From positions 1,178,001 to 1,242,000 of the forward strand of contig NZ_CP040936.1 of the NCBI RefSeq assembly GCF_006352025.1: DNA of 64,000 nucleotides, in the 5' to 3' direction. The notes beneath the pieces are model-generated. The model saw only the letters and a program-made list of their open reading frames with translations. It was not told the DNA's origin and ran no database searches. The position numbers were made by a program, and so were the translations under genes. This DNA is from Hymenobacter sp. DG01 (GTDB lineage: Bacteria > Bacteroidota > Bacteroidia > Cytophagales > Hymenobacteraceae). Below, one piece after another: positions 33,784-41,767 of the stretch (positions are counted from its first letter, which is position 1; each line of letters opens with the position of its first letter).

Positions 33784-34212
33784 ATGCATTGGCTTGTGCT
33801 GGCCCTGCTCACGGCGTTGTGTCTGGCCTTTTACAACTTCTTTATCAAGCTGGCCGCCGACCACGTTTCGGCGGCGGCGGGCGCGGTAATTCTGCAATTG
33901 GTAGCCGCCGGCCTGGGCGGGCTGTGGCTGCTGTGGCTGCGCCTGAAAGGTCAGTCCCTGGAACTAAGCAGTAAAGGGGTAGGCCTGGCCGTTGCAGCCG
34001 GACTAGGAGTAGGCTTGGCCGAAATCCTGACGTTCGTGGTATTTAGCCGGGGTGTGCCTTCCTCAGTGGGTACGCCGGTTATCGTGGGCGGCTCAGTGCT
34101 GCTAACGGCCGTTCTGGGCCTGGTGGTACTTCGGGAGGCCTTGTCGTGGCCGCAGGCGTTGGGCCTGGTAAGCATAGTAGTAGGCATTGCCCTGCTGGCC
34201 CGTGGGCACTAG
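33784..34212 (+). CDS. EamA/DMT-like membrane protein (single repeat)
   Basis: 142 residues with about five hydrophobic helices. It resembles one EamA repeat of drug/metabolite transporters: WLVLALLTALCLAFYNFFIK at the start, and the typical ending VLREALSWPQALGLVSIVVG. Half-size proteins of this kind may act as dimers. The substrate is unknown. It follows the DUF4259 gene immediately and is closed by a strong terminator. Confidence 0.85.
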   Translation: MHWLVLALLTALCLAFYNFFIKLAADHVSAAAGAVILQLVAAGLGGLWLLWLRLKGQSLELSSKGVGLAVAAGLGVGLAEILTFVVFSRGVPSSVGTPVIVGGSVLLTAVLGLVVLREALSWPQALGLVSIVVGIALLARGH

Positions 34213-34235
34213 CAGGGGTAGGGATCCATCTGATA

Positions 34236-34285
34236 CCAAAACAAGCAGGCCCACCGGACAAATCCGGCGGGCCTGCTTGTTTTGG
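34236..34285. terminator. Bidirectional terminator
   Basis: CCAAAACAAGCAGGCCCACC... and GGCGGGCCTGCTTGTTTTGG pair to a long hairpin with A- and T-rich flanks, between convergent genes. Confidence 0.93.
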
Positions 34286-34300
34286 GGTACTGTAGAGTGG

Positions 34301-34735
34301 TTACGCTTCCGTCTGGCACTGCTGGCACACTCCGGCCAGTAGGTAGTCGCGCGACTCCACCCGGAAGCCCTGGGGTAGCAGCACCGGCGGAATCGTGACG
34401 TGGTCGAGGCAGTAGGTATGCTGGCACTGGGTGCATTTGAAGTGCACATGGTCGTCGGAGTGGGCATGCTCACTGCAGTGGTCGGAGCAGGCCGCGTACC
34501 GAATGACGTCGGTGTTATCGATAACCCGGTGGATAAGGCCTTTTTCCTCGAAGGTCTTGAGGGTACGATAAAGCGTAATCCGGTCCGTATCATGGCCCAG
34601 GGCCTGTTCCAGCTCGTGGCTGGTAAGCGCGAAGGGGGAGCTGGTCAGCAGCCGGAGTACCCCGCGGCGCACCGGCGTCTGACGCAGGCTGTGCCGGGCT
34701 AGTAGGGAAGTAAGCGAATCAGCAGAAGCTTTCAT
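34301..34735 (-). CDS. Fur-family metal-responsive transcriptional regulator
   Basis: 144 residues. The winged-helix DNA-binding half (LARHSLRQTPVRRGVLRLLT, LTSHELEQALGHDTDRITLYRTLKTFEEKG) is followed by the metal-binding dimer domain with a His/Cys-rich segment (CSDHCSEHAHSDDHVHFKC) and two CxxC pairs (CTQC, CQQC) that would hold structural zinc. It could be a Fur or Zur type; the extra His/Cys run favours a zinc or nickel sensor, but this is inference. ATG 34735 is used. Confidence 0.92.
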   Translation of the reverse strand: MKASADSLTSLLARHSLRQTPVRRGVLRLLTSSPFALTSHELEQALGHDTDRITLYRTLKTFEEKGLIHRVIDNTDVIRYAACSDHCSEHAHSDDHVHFKCTQCQHTYCLDHVTIPPVLLPQGFRVESRDYLLAGVCQQCQTEA

Positions 34736-34742
34736 GATTCTG

Positions 34743-34750
34743 CAAACATA
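34743..34750 (-). promoter_or_regulatory. Putative -7 element, 7 nt before the Fur-family start
   Basis: TATGTTTG on the minus strand, exact TAnnTTTG; the predicted mRNA is nearly leaderless. Confidence 0.5.
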
Positions 34751-35199
34751 CTGCACATTGCGTCGCGTTCAGTGGAAGCCGAGGATTAGGCGTAGAATGC
34801 CCAAAGGCCAGAGCGGGTAGCTCTGGCCTTCGCGTAGTGGTTGTGGAAAAGGAACGGGAACGGTTTCGGGGGCAGGAGCAAGGACATCCTGACCGCCGGA
34901 GGGATAAGCAAATGTGCGGGGTTTAGGCCTCTCCGGCAAGGTAAAAACGGGCCTGTTTGTGACAGACGAGTTTTTTGCCCTTACACTAAAAAAAACAGCT
35001 TTAGAATGCTCACGCTATGTTTTTCGCTGCACGGCAGCTATAAATGACCCCCGAAAAGAATGATTTGTGACATAAGTGCCTGGGCTGGGGAGGATACCCT
35101 GAGCCGGCGGCCGGGCCAGGCAGGTCAGCCTAGCGGGAATCACTTCTGCTGGCCCTCCGCCAGGCAATGAACAGGGTGTAGTGGGTAGTGCCAGCCGCC
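34751..35199. other. Intergenic region with no recognised gene
   Basis: Between the histidine kinase stop and the Fur-family promoter. A hairpin AAGGCCAGAG / CTCTGGCCTT lies at 34804-34830. The stretch 34960-35070 is A/T-rich but holds no good reading frame. Nothing else is seen. Confidence 0.5.
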
Positions 35200-37266
35200 T
35201 CAGGCAACCGTGTCGAGGGGGAGGGGCAGCGTAACAACATACTCGGTGCCCAAGCCCGGCTGACTGGTAGCTGTAAGCTGCCCCCTGAGCCCCCTCGTGA
35301 CCAGATCATAGCTCAGGGGCAAGCCCAGGTCGGTGGAAGCATCCCGGTCGGGAAAGCGCTGAAAGAGCGTGGCCATAACTTCGGCCGAGAGGCCAGGCCC
35401 GTTGTCACGCACCAGCAGTTCTACGGTTTCGGCGGTGCGTCGGGTATGTAGCTCTACCTGCGGGATATAGTTTTCCTCGGCCTCTGCCGCCGCCTGGCGC
35501 TGCAGCACCGCCTGCAGGGCCGCACTGAAAATGCCCACCAGGGCCCGTCCGATGTCCTGCCGAACCACCTGCACCGAGCCTACTGCCGGATCAAGGCGCA
35601 GCAGCAGGGCCGCGTTGAAGTAGCGGTTTTTGGCACGCAGGTCGTGGTAGGTCAGGCGCAGGTATTCTTCGGCCAGCACATTGAGCTTGGTGAGCTGGCG
35701 CGGCCCGCTGCTATCCTGAGAATACTCCAGCATGCCCTGCACAATGGAGTCGGCGCGCTGGGCAAATTGCAGGATACGGGTCTGATTCTGGAGCAGGTTC
35801 TGCAGCATCTCATCCAGTATCTCCCGGTCGTAGGGGCGGGTTATCAGCCGGGCAGCTTCGTGGCGCAGCTCGGTGCACAGCTCGGCGCTGATAGCGGCAA
35901 ACTTGCGCGCCGAGCTTACCGGCGTCTGAATCTCGTGGGCTACGCCGGCCATCAGCTCGCCCAGCGACGCCATTTTTTCGCGCAGCACCAGCTGGCTCTG
36001 GGTTATTTTCAGCTCTTGCAGGGTCCGGGCTAGGTTGTCGCGCTGGGCCGTGAGCTGCCGCGCCTGGTGGGTTACCTGCTCGTTGAGGCTCTGCAGGCGC
36101 TGGTTGGCCCGCTGCTGCTGCCGGTTGCTGCGCCCCAGCAGCACCGACACCAGCAGCAGCACGGCCACGCCGGCCAGCAGGGCCGCCGTCCGGATCTGGC
36201 CGGCCACCTTGTCCCGTTCTTCCTCCAGCTGGCGCAGGCGCTGCTGCTCGGCAAAGCCAATGGCATCCAGTTGCTTGATGCGCTGCGGGTTGTGCAGGCT
36301 GTCCTGGGCCATCAGCAGCAACTCCATATACTTAAGAGTGCTGTCGGGCTGCTGCCGCTGCCCGAACGCCTGGGTCAGCAGCTTGCTGTTGCGCACAATG
36401 CCCACCGTAAAGGGGAGGGACTGGCCCAGTGCCAGGGCCTTACGGGCGTAGTAGATGCTGGAATCCGGCTGCTGGAGGGCGTGGTAAAGCTCGGCCATGT
36501 ACTGGTAAGAGCGGCTGGCACTGCGCCGGTCGTTTTCGGGTGCGGCCACCCGTACGCTCTGGCGGTAAAAGCGCAGTGCCGCCTCCGGCCGGCCCAGGGC
36601 CACCTGCAGCAGACCCAGCTCGCGTAGGACGTAGGGCGCGGGTGTGCCCCAGCAGCTTTGGTGCAGGGTGCGGGACCGGCGGGTAAGCTCCCAGGCCCGG
36701 TTCAGGAAAAAAGCGGCCGAGTCGTAGCGGCGCAGACCTTCATAGCTGGCGCCCATGTTCGTGAGTACGCTAACCAGCTGGGACGTGTCGGCGGTGCGGG
36801 CCTGCTGATAAAGGCGCCAGGCGCGGGAGTAGTACTGCAGAGAAGGACGATAGTCGTCAAGCGAGAAATACAGCAGACCGGTTTGGTTGAGGGTGCGGGC
36901 CGTGCCTTCCAGATCGTGGCTGGCCTGGTTCAGGTGCAGGGCCTGCAGATCCACGCGCAGGGCCTGGGGCAGGTTGCCCCGCTCGCCCAGCAGCAACGCA
37001 ATGCGCGAAAGGCAGCGCCCTTCGCCTTTGGGGTAGCCGATGCGGCGGGCCAGAGCCAGGCCCTGCCGGGCATACCACTGCACGGAATCGAAGCGGGAAT
37101 AGCGGTAAGTCGCCGCCAGGTCGGCCAGCAGCAGCGTACGGGCCGTGTCGGAGGTGGCGTTGCGCAGCGCTCGTTGCAGCACGCGGGTTTGCGGGCTTTG
37201 CGCCCATCCGGCCGTACTCGCGAGTACGACGGCCGCCAGCAGCAACCCCAGGAAGCGTTGAATCAT
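35200..37266 (-). CDS. Sensor histidine kinase with periplasmic TPR-like repeats
   Basis: 688 residues. Signal peptide (1-22), TPR-type helical repeats (about 25-335, e.g. LQYYSRAWRLYQQA, AALRFYRQSV), a transmembrane helix (about 343-365, ALLAGVAVLLLVSVLLG), a coiled coil, then HisKA with H-box MAGVAHEIQTPVSSARKFAA and an HATPase domain with LVRDNGPGLS and ASTDLGLPLSYDLVTRG. The layout is common in Bacteroidota signalling kinases. No response regulator gene is adjacent, so its partner lies elsewhere. Confidence 0.93.
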   Translation of the reverse strand: MIQRFLGLLLAAVVLASTAGWAQSPQTRVLQRALRNATSDTARTLLLADLAATYRYSRFDSVQWYARQGLALARRIGYPKGEGRCLSRIALLLGERGNLPQALRVDLQALHLNQASHDLEGTARTLNQTGLLYFSLDDYRPSLQYYSRAWRLYQQARTADTSQLVSVLTNMGASYEGLRRYDSAAFFLNRAWELTRRSRTLHQSCWGTPAPYVLRELGLLQVALGRPEAALRFYRQSVRVAAPENDRRSASRSYQYMAELYHALQQPDSSIYYARKALALGQSLPFTVGIVRNSKLLTQAFGQRQQPDSTLKYMELLLMAQDSLHNPQRIKQLDAIGFAEQQRLRQLEEERDKVAGQIRTAALLAGVAVLLLVSVLLGRSNRQQQRANQRLQSLNEQVTHQARQLTAQRDNLARTLQELKITQSQLVLREKMASLGELMAGVAHEIQTPVSSARKFAAISAELCTELRHEAARLITRPYDREILDEMLQNLLQNQTRILQFAQRADSIVQGMLEYSQDSSGPRQLTKLNVLAEEYLRLTYHDLRAKNRYFNAALLLRLDPAVGSVQVVRQDIGRALVGIFSAALQAVLQRQAAAEAEENYIPQVELHTRRTAETVELLVRDNGPGLSAEVMATLFQRFPDRDASTDLGLPLSYDLVTRGLRGQLTATSQPGLGTEYVVTLPLPLDTVA

Positions 37267-37389
37267 GGGGGAAGGTACGCAAGGAAAACGGCCCCGGAAA
37301 GCCTGGGCCGGCCGCTGCCCACCCCTGGCTTTCCGCGCTACCCACCAGCCCAGCGGCCTCCGAGCCGGGGCATACTCGGCCCGCCGGCC

Positions 37390-37397
37390 TACCTTTG
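37390..37397 (+). promoter_or_regulatory. Putative -7 element, 4 nt before the nuclease start
   Basis: TACCTTTG, exact TAnnTTTG, ends at 37397; the ATG is at 37402. Confidence 0.5.
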
Positions 37398-37401
37398 CCG
37401 C

Positions 37402-38265
37402 ATGAGCTTTCTCTTTTCCTTCCGGCGGGGCAAGGGCCTCGGGCTAATGCTGGCGGTACTGGCCGGCGCCTGGTCCTGCTCTTCCCCTGACCCCGCCCCG
37501 GCCAATGAATCGGAGCACCTGACCCTGGGCAACCCCAGCGGGGCCACGGCCGATGTCAAAATGCCGTCCAACTACCTGCTGCTCAAGCCGCAGTTCGCGC
37601 TTTCCTACCACCGCAGCCAGGGCAAGCCCAATTGGGTAAGCTGGCACCTGACAACCCGCTGGCTGGGCAGCGCCGCCCGCCAGGACAACTTCCGGCCCGA
37701 TTCTCAATTGCCTCCTACCTGGTACCGGGTTACAAGCGCCAGCTACGCGGGTTCCGGCTTTGATCGGGGCCACAACTGCCCCTCGGCCGACCGCACCAGC
37801 ACGGCCGCCGACAACTCGGCTACTTTTCTGATGACCAACATGATGCCCCAGGCCCCGCGCAATAACCAGCGCACCTGGGCCGGGCTGGAAGAGTTTTGCC
37901 GACGCCAGCTTCAGAACGGCGCCAATGAGCTTTATGTGGTATGCGGAAGCTACGGCCGGGGTGGTACCGGCTCTGAGGGCTACAAAACCACCCTCGACCA
38001 GGGCCACGTAACCGTACCGGCCCGGGTGTGGAAGGTGGTGGTGATTTTGCCCGAAGGCGACGACGATGATGCCGCCCGCGTGACGGCCAGTACCCGGGTT
38101 ATTGCCATTGACATCCCCAACGACAACAACCTGACCGACAGCTGGGAAGACTACCGCACCAGCGTGGATGCCATTGAGGCCGCAACGGGCTACGATTTGC
38201 TTTCGGCCGTGGCCCCGGCGGTGCAGCAGCAACTGGAGCGCCGCATCGATCAGGGGCCTATTTAG
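37402..38265 (+). CDS. DNA/RNA non-specific endonuclease, lipoprotein
   Basis: 287 residues. After a signal peptide ending at AGAWSC (lipobox) comes the beta-beta-alpha-metal nuclease domain with the active-site motif FDRGHNCPSADRT (DRGH; His is the general base) and the metal-binding Asn in TNMMPQAPRNNQRTW. Such enzymes degrade DNA and RNA outside the cytoplasm, for nutrition or defence. ATG 37402 fits both the signal peptide and the -7 element just before it; a much longer open frame from 36658 is antisense to the kinase. Confidence 0.94.
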   Translation: MSFLFSFRRGKGLGLMLAVLAGAWSCSSPDPAPANESEHLTLGNPSGATADVKMPSNYLLLKPQFALSYHRSQGKPNWVSWHLTTRWLGSAARQDNFRPDSQLPPTWYRVTSASYAGSGFDRGHNCPSADRTSTAADNSATFLMTNMMPQAPRNNQRTWAGLEEFCRRQLQNGANELYVVCGSYGRGGTGSEGYKTTLDQGHVTVPARVWKVVVILPEGDDDDAARVTASTRVIAIDIPNDNNLTDSWEDYRTSVDAIEAATGYDLLSAVAPAVQQQLERRIDQGPI

Positions 38266-38367
38266 ACCCGGGTTTCAGGGGGAGGGCACCGCTGACGCGG
38301 GCTAATAGCCGGGTTCCGGCGGGGCCGGAAATCCGCTTGGGGTGCAGCGCTCGTTTATAGCGCCAAT

Positions 38368-38754
38368 ATGATGCCCTATCCCATGATTCCGCTGTATAAC
38401 GCTACCGGTATGCCGGTTGCTTACGCCGACGATGCCTGCCAGGCCATTTACGACGCCCAAGGAAACGTCGTCGCGTGGTTTGAGCAGGAGCTGCTGTACA
38501 CTGTGCAGGGGCGCTACCTGGGTTGGGTGCAGCAGGGGTGGCTGTACGACCGGTGCGGCCGGCCCGCGCTGTTCGCTGAAAACGCTACGGGTGGGCCCGC
38601 CCGCCCGCCGCTAAGCCAGGGTACGGCGGCACCGGCCCGCTTCCGGCTGGCTGCTTTGTCGCATCCGCTGCCCCGCCGCCAGCCCCGGCCCGCCCGCCGC
38701 TCCCGCACGCTGGAATGGTCGCCTTTGTCGAGCATCACATACTTCGTGCAGTAG
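38368..38754 (+). CDS. Beta-flower-like small protein
   Basis: 128 residues. Residues 1-75 have repeating short strands: MIPLYNATGMPVAYADD, QAIYDAQGNVVAWFEQ, LYTVQGRYLGWVQQGWLYDR. This pattern of IYD..G..VAY turns matches the 4-fold beta-flower type repeats seen in small bacterial proteins. The tail from about 80 is Arg/Pro-rich and basic. Function unknown. Starts at ATG 38368 or 38371. Confidence 0.7.
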   Translation: MMPYPMIPLYNATGMPVAYADDACQAIYDAQGNVVAWFEQELLYTVQGRYLGWVQQGWLYDRCGRPALFAENATGGPARPPLSQGTAAPARFRLAALSHPLPRRQPRPARRSRTLEWSPLSSITYFVQ

Positions 38755-38916
38755 CCGACCAGAGCGCGGGCGGCCTGGTTCCCGTTACTTCCCAGGGAAG
38801 CATGCCTTAGCACAGCAGTGCTGAGACTACGCAGCGGCTGGTAGGTATGGGCTTGGTGAGCTAGAGGGGGGTAGGAAACGTGGAAGCGGCTGGGCCCTTC
38901 TCCTAAAAAGCCATAC

Positions 38917-39141
38917 CTATTGCGGCAGCCATTGGCCGGCAGCCCTGATCAAGGCATCAGCTCCCGATACGGAGCGTTGACTAAGCAGATCCAGGCAAAT
39001 GCGCTGCAACTGAATGTCCTGCACGAGGGTAAGCGGCTGCTGCGCATACCGGGCCGAGATAAGCTGGGCCAGCAATACGGCAGCGGTAGAAAACTGTTCT
39101 TCGTGCAAGGCAGCGCGAAAAGCTACTTCGGTATCCGACAT
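38917..39141 (-). CDS. Small helical protein, unknown
   Basis: 74 residues from ATG 39141, mostly helical: FRAALHEEQFSTAAVLLAQL, LVQDIQLQRICLDLLSQ. No signal peptide. The longer open frame upstream is Arg-rich and includes the AT-rich intergenic region, so is rejected. It faces the same way as the gene at 39299, about 157 nt upstream. Confidence 0.5.
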   Translation of the reverse strand: MSDTEVAFRAALHEEQFSTAAVLLAQLISARYAQQPLTLVQDIQLQRICLDLLSQRSVSGADALIRAAGQWLPQ

Positions 39142-39298
39142 CAAAAGAGAAATTAGACTCTTCTGGCGAGGCAATAAACATACCAAAGTACAATGCCACA
39201 GTGCCGCCCCGCTCCGGCGGCAACATCCCGCCCGGGAATTCGGCAGGGCTACCGCAGCTATTTTCAAAGTGGCCCTTAGCCGCGCCTGGTGTGGTTGG

Positions 39299-39721
39299 TT
39301 AGCTGGTTTGGCCGAGCCACGCCGCGGCCTGCTGCGCATCATTGAAGACGCGGTACACCAGCACGCCCTCGCGCTGCACGCCCTGCATCAGATTGCTCAT
39401 CGACAAGCGCGCGAATACATCCTGGGGCAGGAGAACGGCCGCAATCATTTCGCGCTGCAGCGCATGAGAAACCGTCAGCCACTGCTCCCGAATCCAGTGG
39501 CTTTCCTCCGGGCTGAACGGCGTCAGTAAGCGTTGGTTGGCCAGCATCTTGTTCCAGCCCCGGCGTTTGAGCAGGTTTTCCAAGTGATTCAGAAATGCCT
39601 GAAACGTGTTAAACTGCCGTTGGCCAGCATTGTAATCTACTACTACATAACCATCGGGGTGCTCATATAACCGGCCAATAGGGTTTTCATAGTACAGAGG
39701 AAGACCTGCAAGCTGAAGCAT
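39299..39721 (-). CDS. Unknown alpha/beta protein, possibly SpoIIAA/STAS-like
   Basis: 140 residues from ATG 39721 (an upstream in-frame ATG at 39772 would add 17). It opens with short strands (LPLYYENPIGRLYEHPDGYVVVDYN), then helices (FQAFLNHLENLLKRRGWNK) and a Trp-containing helix (SPEESHWIREQWLTVSHALQ), ending in VYRVFNDAQQAAAWL. The general layout resembles SpoIIAA-like/STAS proteins, where the final segment usually reads (R)VF....A..WL. The assignment is tentative. Confidence 0.6.
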   Translation of the reverse strand: MLQLAGLPLYYENPIGRLYEHPDGYVVVDYNAGQRQFNTFQAFLNHLENLLKRRGWNKMLANQRLLTPFSPEESHWIREQWLTVSHALQREMIAAVLLPQDVFARLSMSNLMQGVQREGVLVYRVFNDAQQAAAWLGQTS

Positions 39722-39826
39722 AGGGTGGAGGGCGCGGAAAAGGGACGGTAAAAGCTGTGCAAGGTAGGGCATACCATCTTACGCATCAACTGTACGCTTC
39801 TGGAGCCCGTAAGTGAATTATAAAGC

Positions 39827-39860
39827 AAAAGCCCCAGCCTGTTTGGGTCGGGGCTTTTTT
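39827..39860 (+). terminator. Hairpin with T-run upstream of a small lipoprotein gene
   Basis: AAAAGCCCC...GGGGCTTTTTT with a T-run on the plus strand. No plus-strand gene lies close upstream, so it may shield the next small gene from read-through or act as an attenuator. Confidence 0.65.
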
Positions 39861-39874
39861 GTATCGTTGTGGCT

Positions 39875-40048
39875 ATGACACGACTACTGGTTGCTACGAT
39901 TTTCTCCCTTGCCTTGAACAGCTGCAGTCAGGCACCTCAGGAACAGGAGGCACAACAAGCCAATATTCCGATGAGAGGAGATAGTACTTTGCTGGATAGT
40001 GAAGACACGACCATAGAACTCGCTGATTCAGCTCAACATCTGGATTAG
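39875..40048 (+). CDS. Small putative lipoprotein (57 aa)
   Basis: 57 residues: a short signal peptide MTRLLVATIFSLALNSC with lipobox (Cys17), followed by a Gln/Glu/Asp-rich acidic tail. The ORF runs from ATG 39875 to TAG 40048. A -7-like element TATCGTTG (39862-39869) lies 5 nt before the ATG, matching the leaderless pattern of this genome. No family recognised. Confidence 0.55.
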   Translation: MTRLLVATIFSLALNSCSQAPQEQEAQQANIPMRGDSTLLDSEDTTIELADSAQHLD

Positions 40049-40139
40049 CTTCCACAGGTCCTTACTTCATTGTTTATAATAGTAGGCCTGTACGGATGCG
40101 ACCTACCCGTTTGGTGCGAATAAGTTGTGGCCGCTTTGG

Positions 40140-40643
40140 CTAAGGCGCAGTTGTATATTGAACTCGGAAGGAGCCGTCTGTAAACTGCACTGTTTCCTGT
40201 TGTGCTGACCAATGCTTGTCACGCACCAGAGTCGCCGTAAAGCGTCCTTCCACCACTTTGGACACCGTATCGAGCCGCGTGATTTCCAGGGCGGGCACAC
40301 CGGGGGTATCCGTGAGGCCGTAGCTATTGCTGATGACATCACCGCCGACGACCGTAACCCAGGAAGCCGACAAGGCCTGCACGGGCGTGAGTTGCGGCGC
40401 GGCAGGTAGCGCAAAGCTCAGATTAAGTATTTCGGCCTGTGCGGCATCACCCACCTGCCCGAAGACATAGAATTGCTTACGAGACTTGCTGAAAGTACCA
40501 CTTCCTGCTGCCGTCCAGGAAGCACGGTCTTTCGTGGCTCGCACAAAAAAGTCTGGCTGCGGCGGGGAGTCTTCTTTGGTGCAGGAAGCTATTGCTGTGA
40601 GCAGGAGCAGGCTCCCGATAATCGAGGAAAAAGCAGGTTTCAT
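40140..40643 (-). CDS. Hypothetical lipoprotein (DUF6252-like)
   Basis: 167 residues. The signal peptide ends at LTAIASC (lipobox, Cys21). The mature part is beta-rich: WTAAGSGTFSKSRKQFYVFG, ILNLSFALPA, LDTVSKVVEGRFTATLVRDK and a closing VQFTDGSFRVQY. This order (a WxA opening, GxF.a.l segment and tdGsF ending) is like the DUF6252-type envelope proteins of Bacteroidota. Role unknown. Confidence 0.75.
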   Translation of the reverse strand: MKPAFSSIIGSLLLLTAIASCTKEDSPPQPDFFVRATKDRASWTAAGSGTFSKSRKQFYVFGQVGDAAQAEILNLSFALPAAPQLTPVQALSASWVTVVGGDVISNSYGLTDTPGVPALEITRLDTVSKVVEGRFTATLVRDKHWSAQQETVQFTDGSFRVQYTTAP

Positions 40644-40930
40644 AATGTGGCGAGGAAGTGGTTAGCTGTAAGAGGCCGCTGAGCACCGAAATAGTTGCAT
40701 AGCCGCCAGATTGGGCTTCCGTCCGTTTTCTATTCCTCAGCTGGCATGCGCTTATTTCCCCCTGATGGGTCATCCATCTGCATATGCCTACCTAGGGGTA
40801 GCATCAAGGAACGGATTGCCGGGGTATGAAAATGCTAAGCGGAGTTGGATGCAAAAAAGCCCCGCCATGTGGGAGAGGCATTTAGTTTGCTGCATTCCAT
40901 AGTCAAGGAGCAAGAGAATAGTAGAAGAAT

Positions 40931-41161
40931 CTACTTACAGGCTCCAGGCGTAGCAGAAACCACCCCCGCACGACCGGCTTCACAGCTATTCAAATACGTC
41001 TTGCCATCGCAGCCGCACACCGGATCTACGTTAGTAGGGCAGGGGCCCGGCTTGATTTTGGTCACGTCGATGCAGGAAGAGGCAGGTTCCGCATCGTTAT
41101 TCTTCGTAGCACAGGCTGCCAGGCACAGCAGCAGCAGGAAGGAGGGTAGTGATGTACGCAT
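40931..41161 (-). CDS. Kazal-type domain lipoprotein
   Basis: 76 residues. Signal peptide with lipobox LCLAAC (Cys17). The mature region has the Kazal spacing C..., CP..VDPVCGCDGKTYLNSCEA, with six Cys and the conserved Y and N. Kazal domains commonly inhibit serine proteases by a canonical loop. Small bacterial lipoproteins of this type may shield the cell surface from external proteases. Confidence 0.88.
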   Translation of the reverse strand: MRTSLPSFLLLLCLAACATKNNDAEPASSCIDVTKIKPGPCPTNVDPVCGCDGKTYLNSCEAGRAGVVSATPGACK

Positions 41162-41228
41162 GGTAAGGTGGGTAGAGGTGACGTTACCAAGTATATTACA
41201 CCAGCATCCAAAATGGTTGCACCCTTAG

Positions 41229-41606
41229 TTACTGCGCGGCGGTTTCGGCGGCTGGCTGTGGACAGGAGGCCAGATCCATGTACAAAATATTCCAGAGGTG
41301 GCCGTCCAGGTCCTGGAAGTTGCGTTCGTACATGAACTCCATTTCGTTTTCCGGCTGCTGGGGCACGGAGTGGCCCCCGGCGGCCACGGCCGCGTTGCCG
41401 ATGCAGTCCACCTCGGCCCGGCTCTCGACCGACAGACAGATAATGACCTCGTTGGCCTGGTGGGCATTGACCAGGGGCTTAGCCGTGAACGTTTGGAAGA
41501 AGGACTGCTCCAGCAGCATTACGAAGATGGTGTCGCTGACGACCATGCAGGTGCCTCGTTCGTCGGTCATCTGCGGATTGAAGCGAAACCCAAGCTGAGT
41601 AAACAA
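41229..41606 (-). pseudogene. VOC-family (glyoxalase-fold) protein lacking its N-terminal strand
   Basis: The open frame (125 codons) begins at the VOC segment FTQLGFRFNPQMTDERGTCM and runs to FMYERNFQDLDGHLWNILYM. VOC relatives usually have about 20 more N-terminal residues (a beta strand and helix leading to FF..LGF). Here an in-frame stop (TAG) lies four codons before the first usable start (TTG 41606), and the sequence beyond is a hairpin-like stretch. Either the gene is 5'-truncated by a deletion or rearrangement, or a rare start is used and a shortened protein is made. Confidence 0.65.
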
Positions 41607-41616
41607 AAGTAGAAGC

Positions 41617-41666
41617 TAAAACGCCCCCTGCAGGGTCGCTGAATGCGACAACTTGCGGGGGTGTTT
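41617..41666. repeat. Hairpin at the truncated end of the VOC gene
   Basis: AACGCCCCCTGCA and TTGCGGGGGTGTT pair with few mismatches, with an inner stem GTCGC/GCGAC. It sits exactly where the VOC coding sequence is lost. Confidence 0.55.
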
Positions 41667-41754
41667 GCGACACGTATTTTAGCAAGCCAGAGGGCTACCT
41701 GCTCCTGGTGGCAGCGCCTGGAGCGGTAGTAATCCGTAATTAGTACGAATTCGC

Positions 41755-41762
41755 TAGTTTGC
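41755..41762 (+). promoter_or_regulatory. Putative -7 element, 5 nt before start
   Basis: TAGTTTGC, close to TAnnTTTG, ends 5 nt before ATG 41768. Confidence 0.4.
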
Positions 41763-41767
41763 TAAGG

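Noticed and set aside
34841..35047. 68-codon frame between the Fur-family gene and the kinase
   Set aside because: Basic, unstructured translation, no supported start; the region appears to be regulatory.
36658..37401. N-terminal extension of the nuclease gene (longest open frame)
   Set aside because: Antisense to the histidine kinase; the lipoprotein signal peptide and -7 element define a start at 37402.
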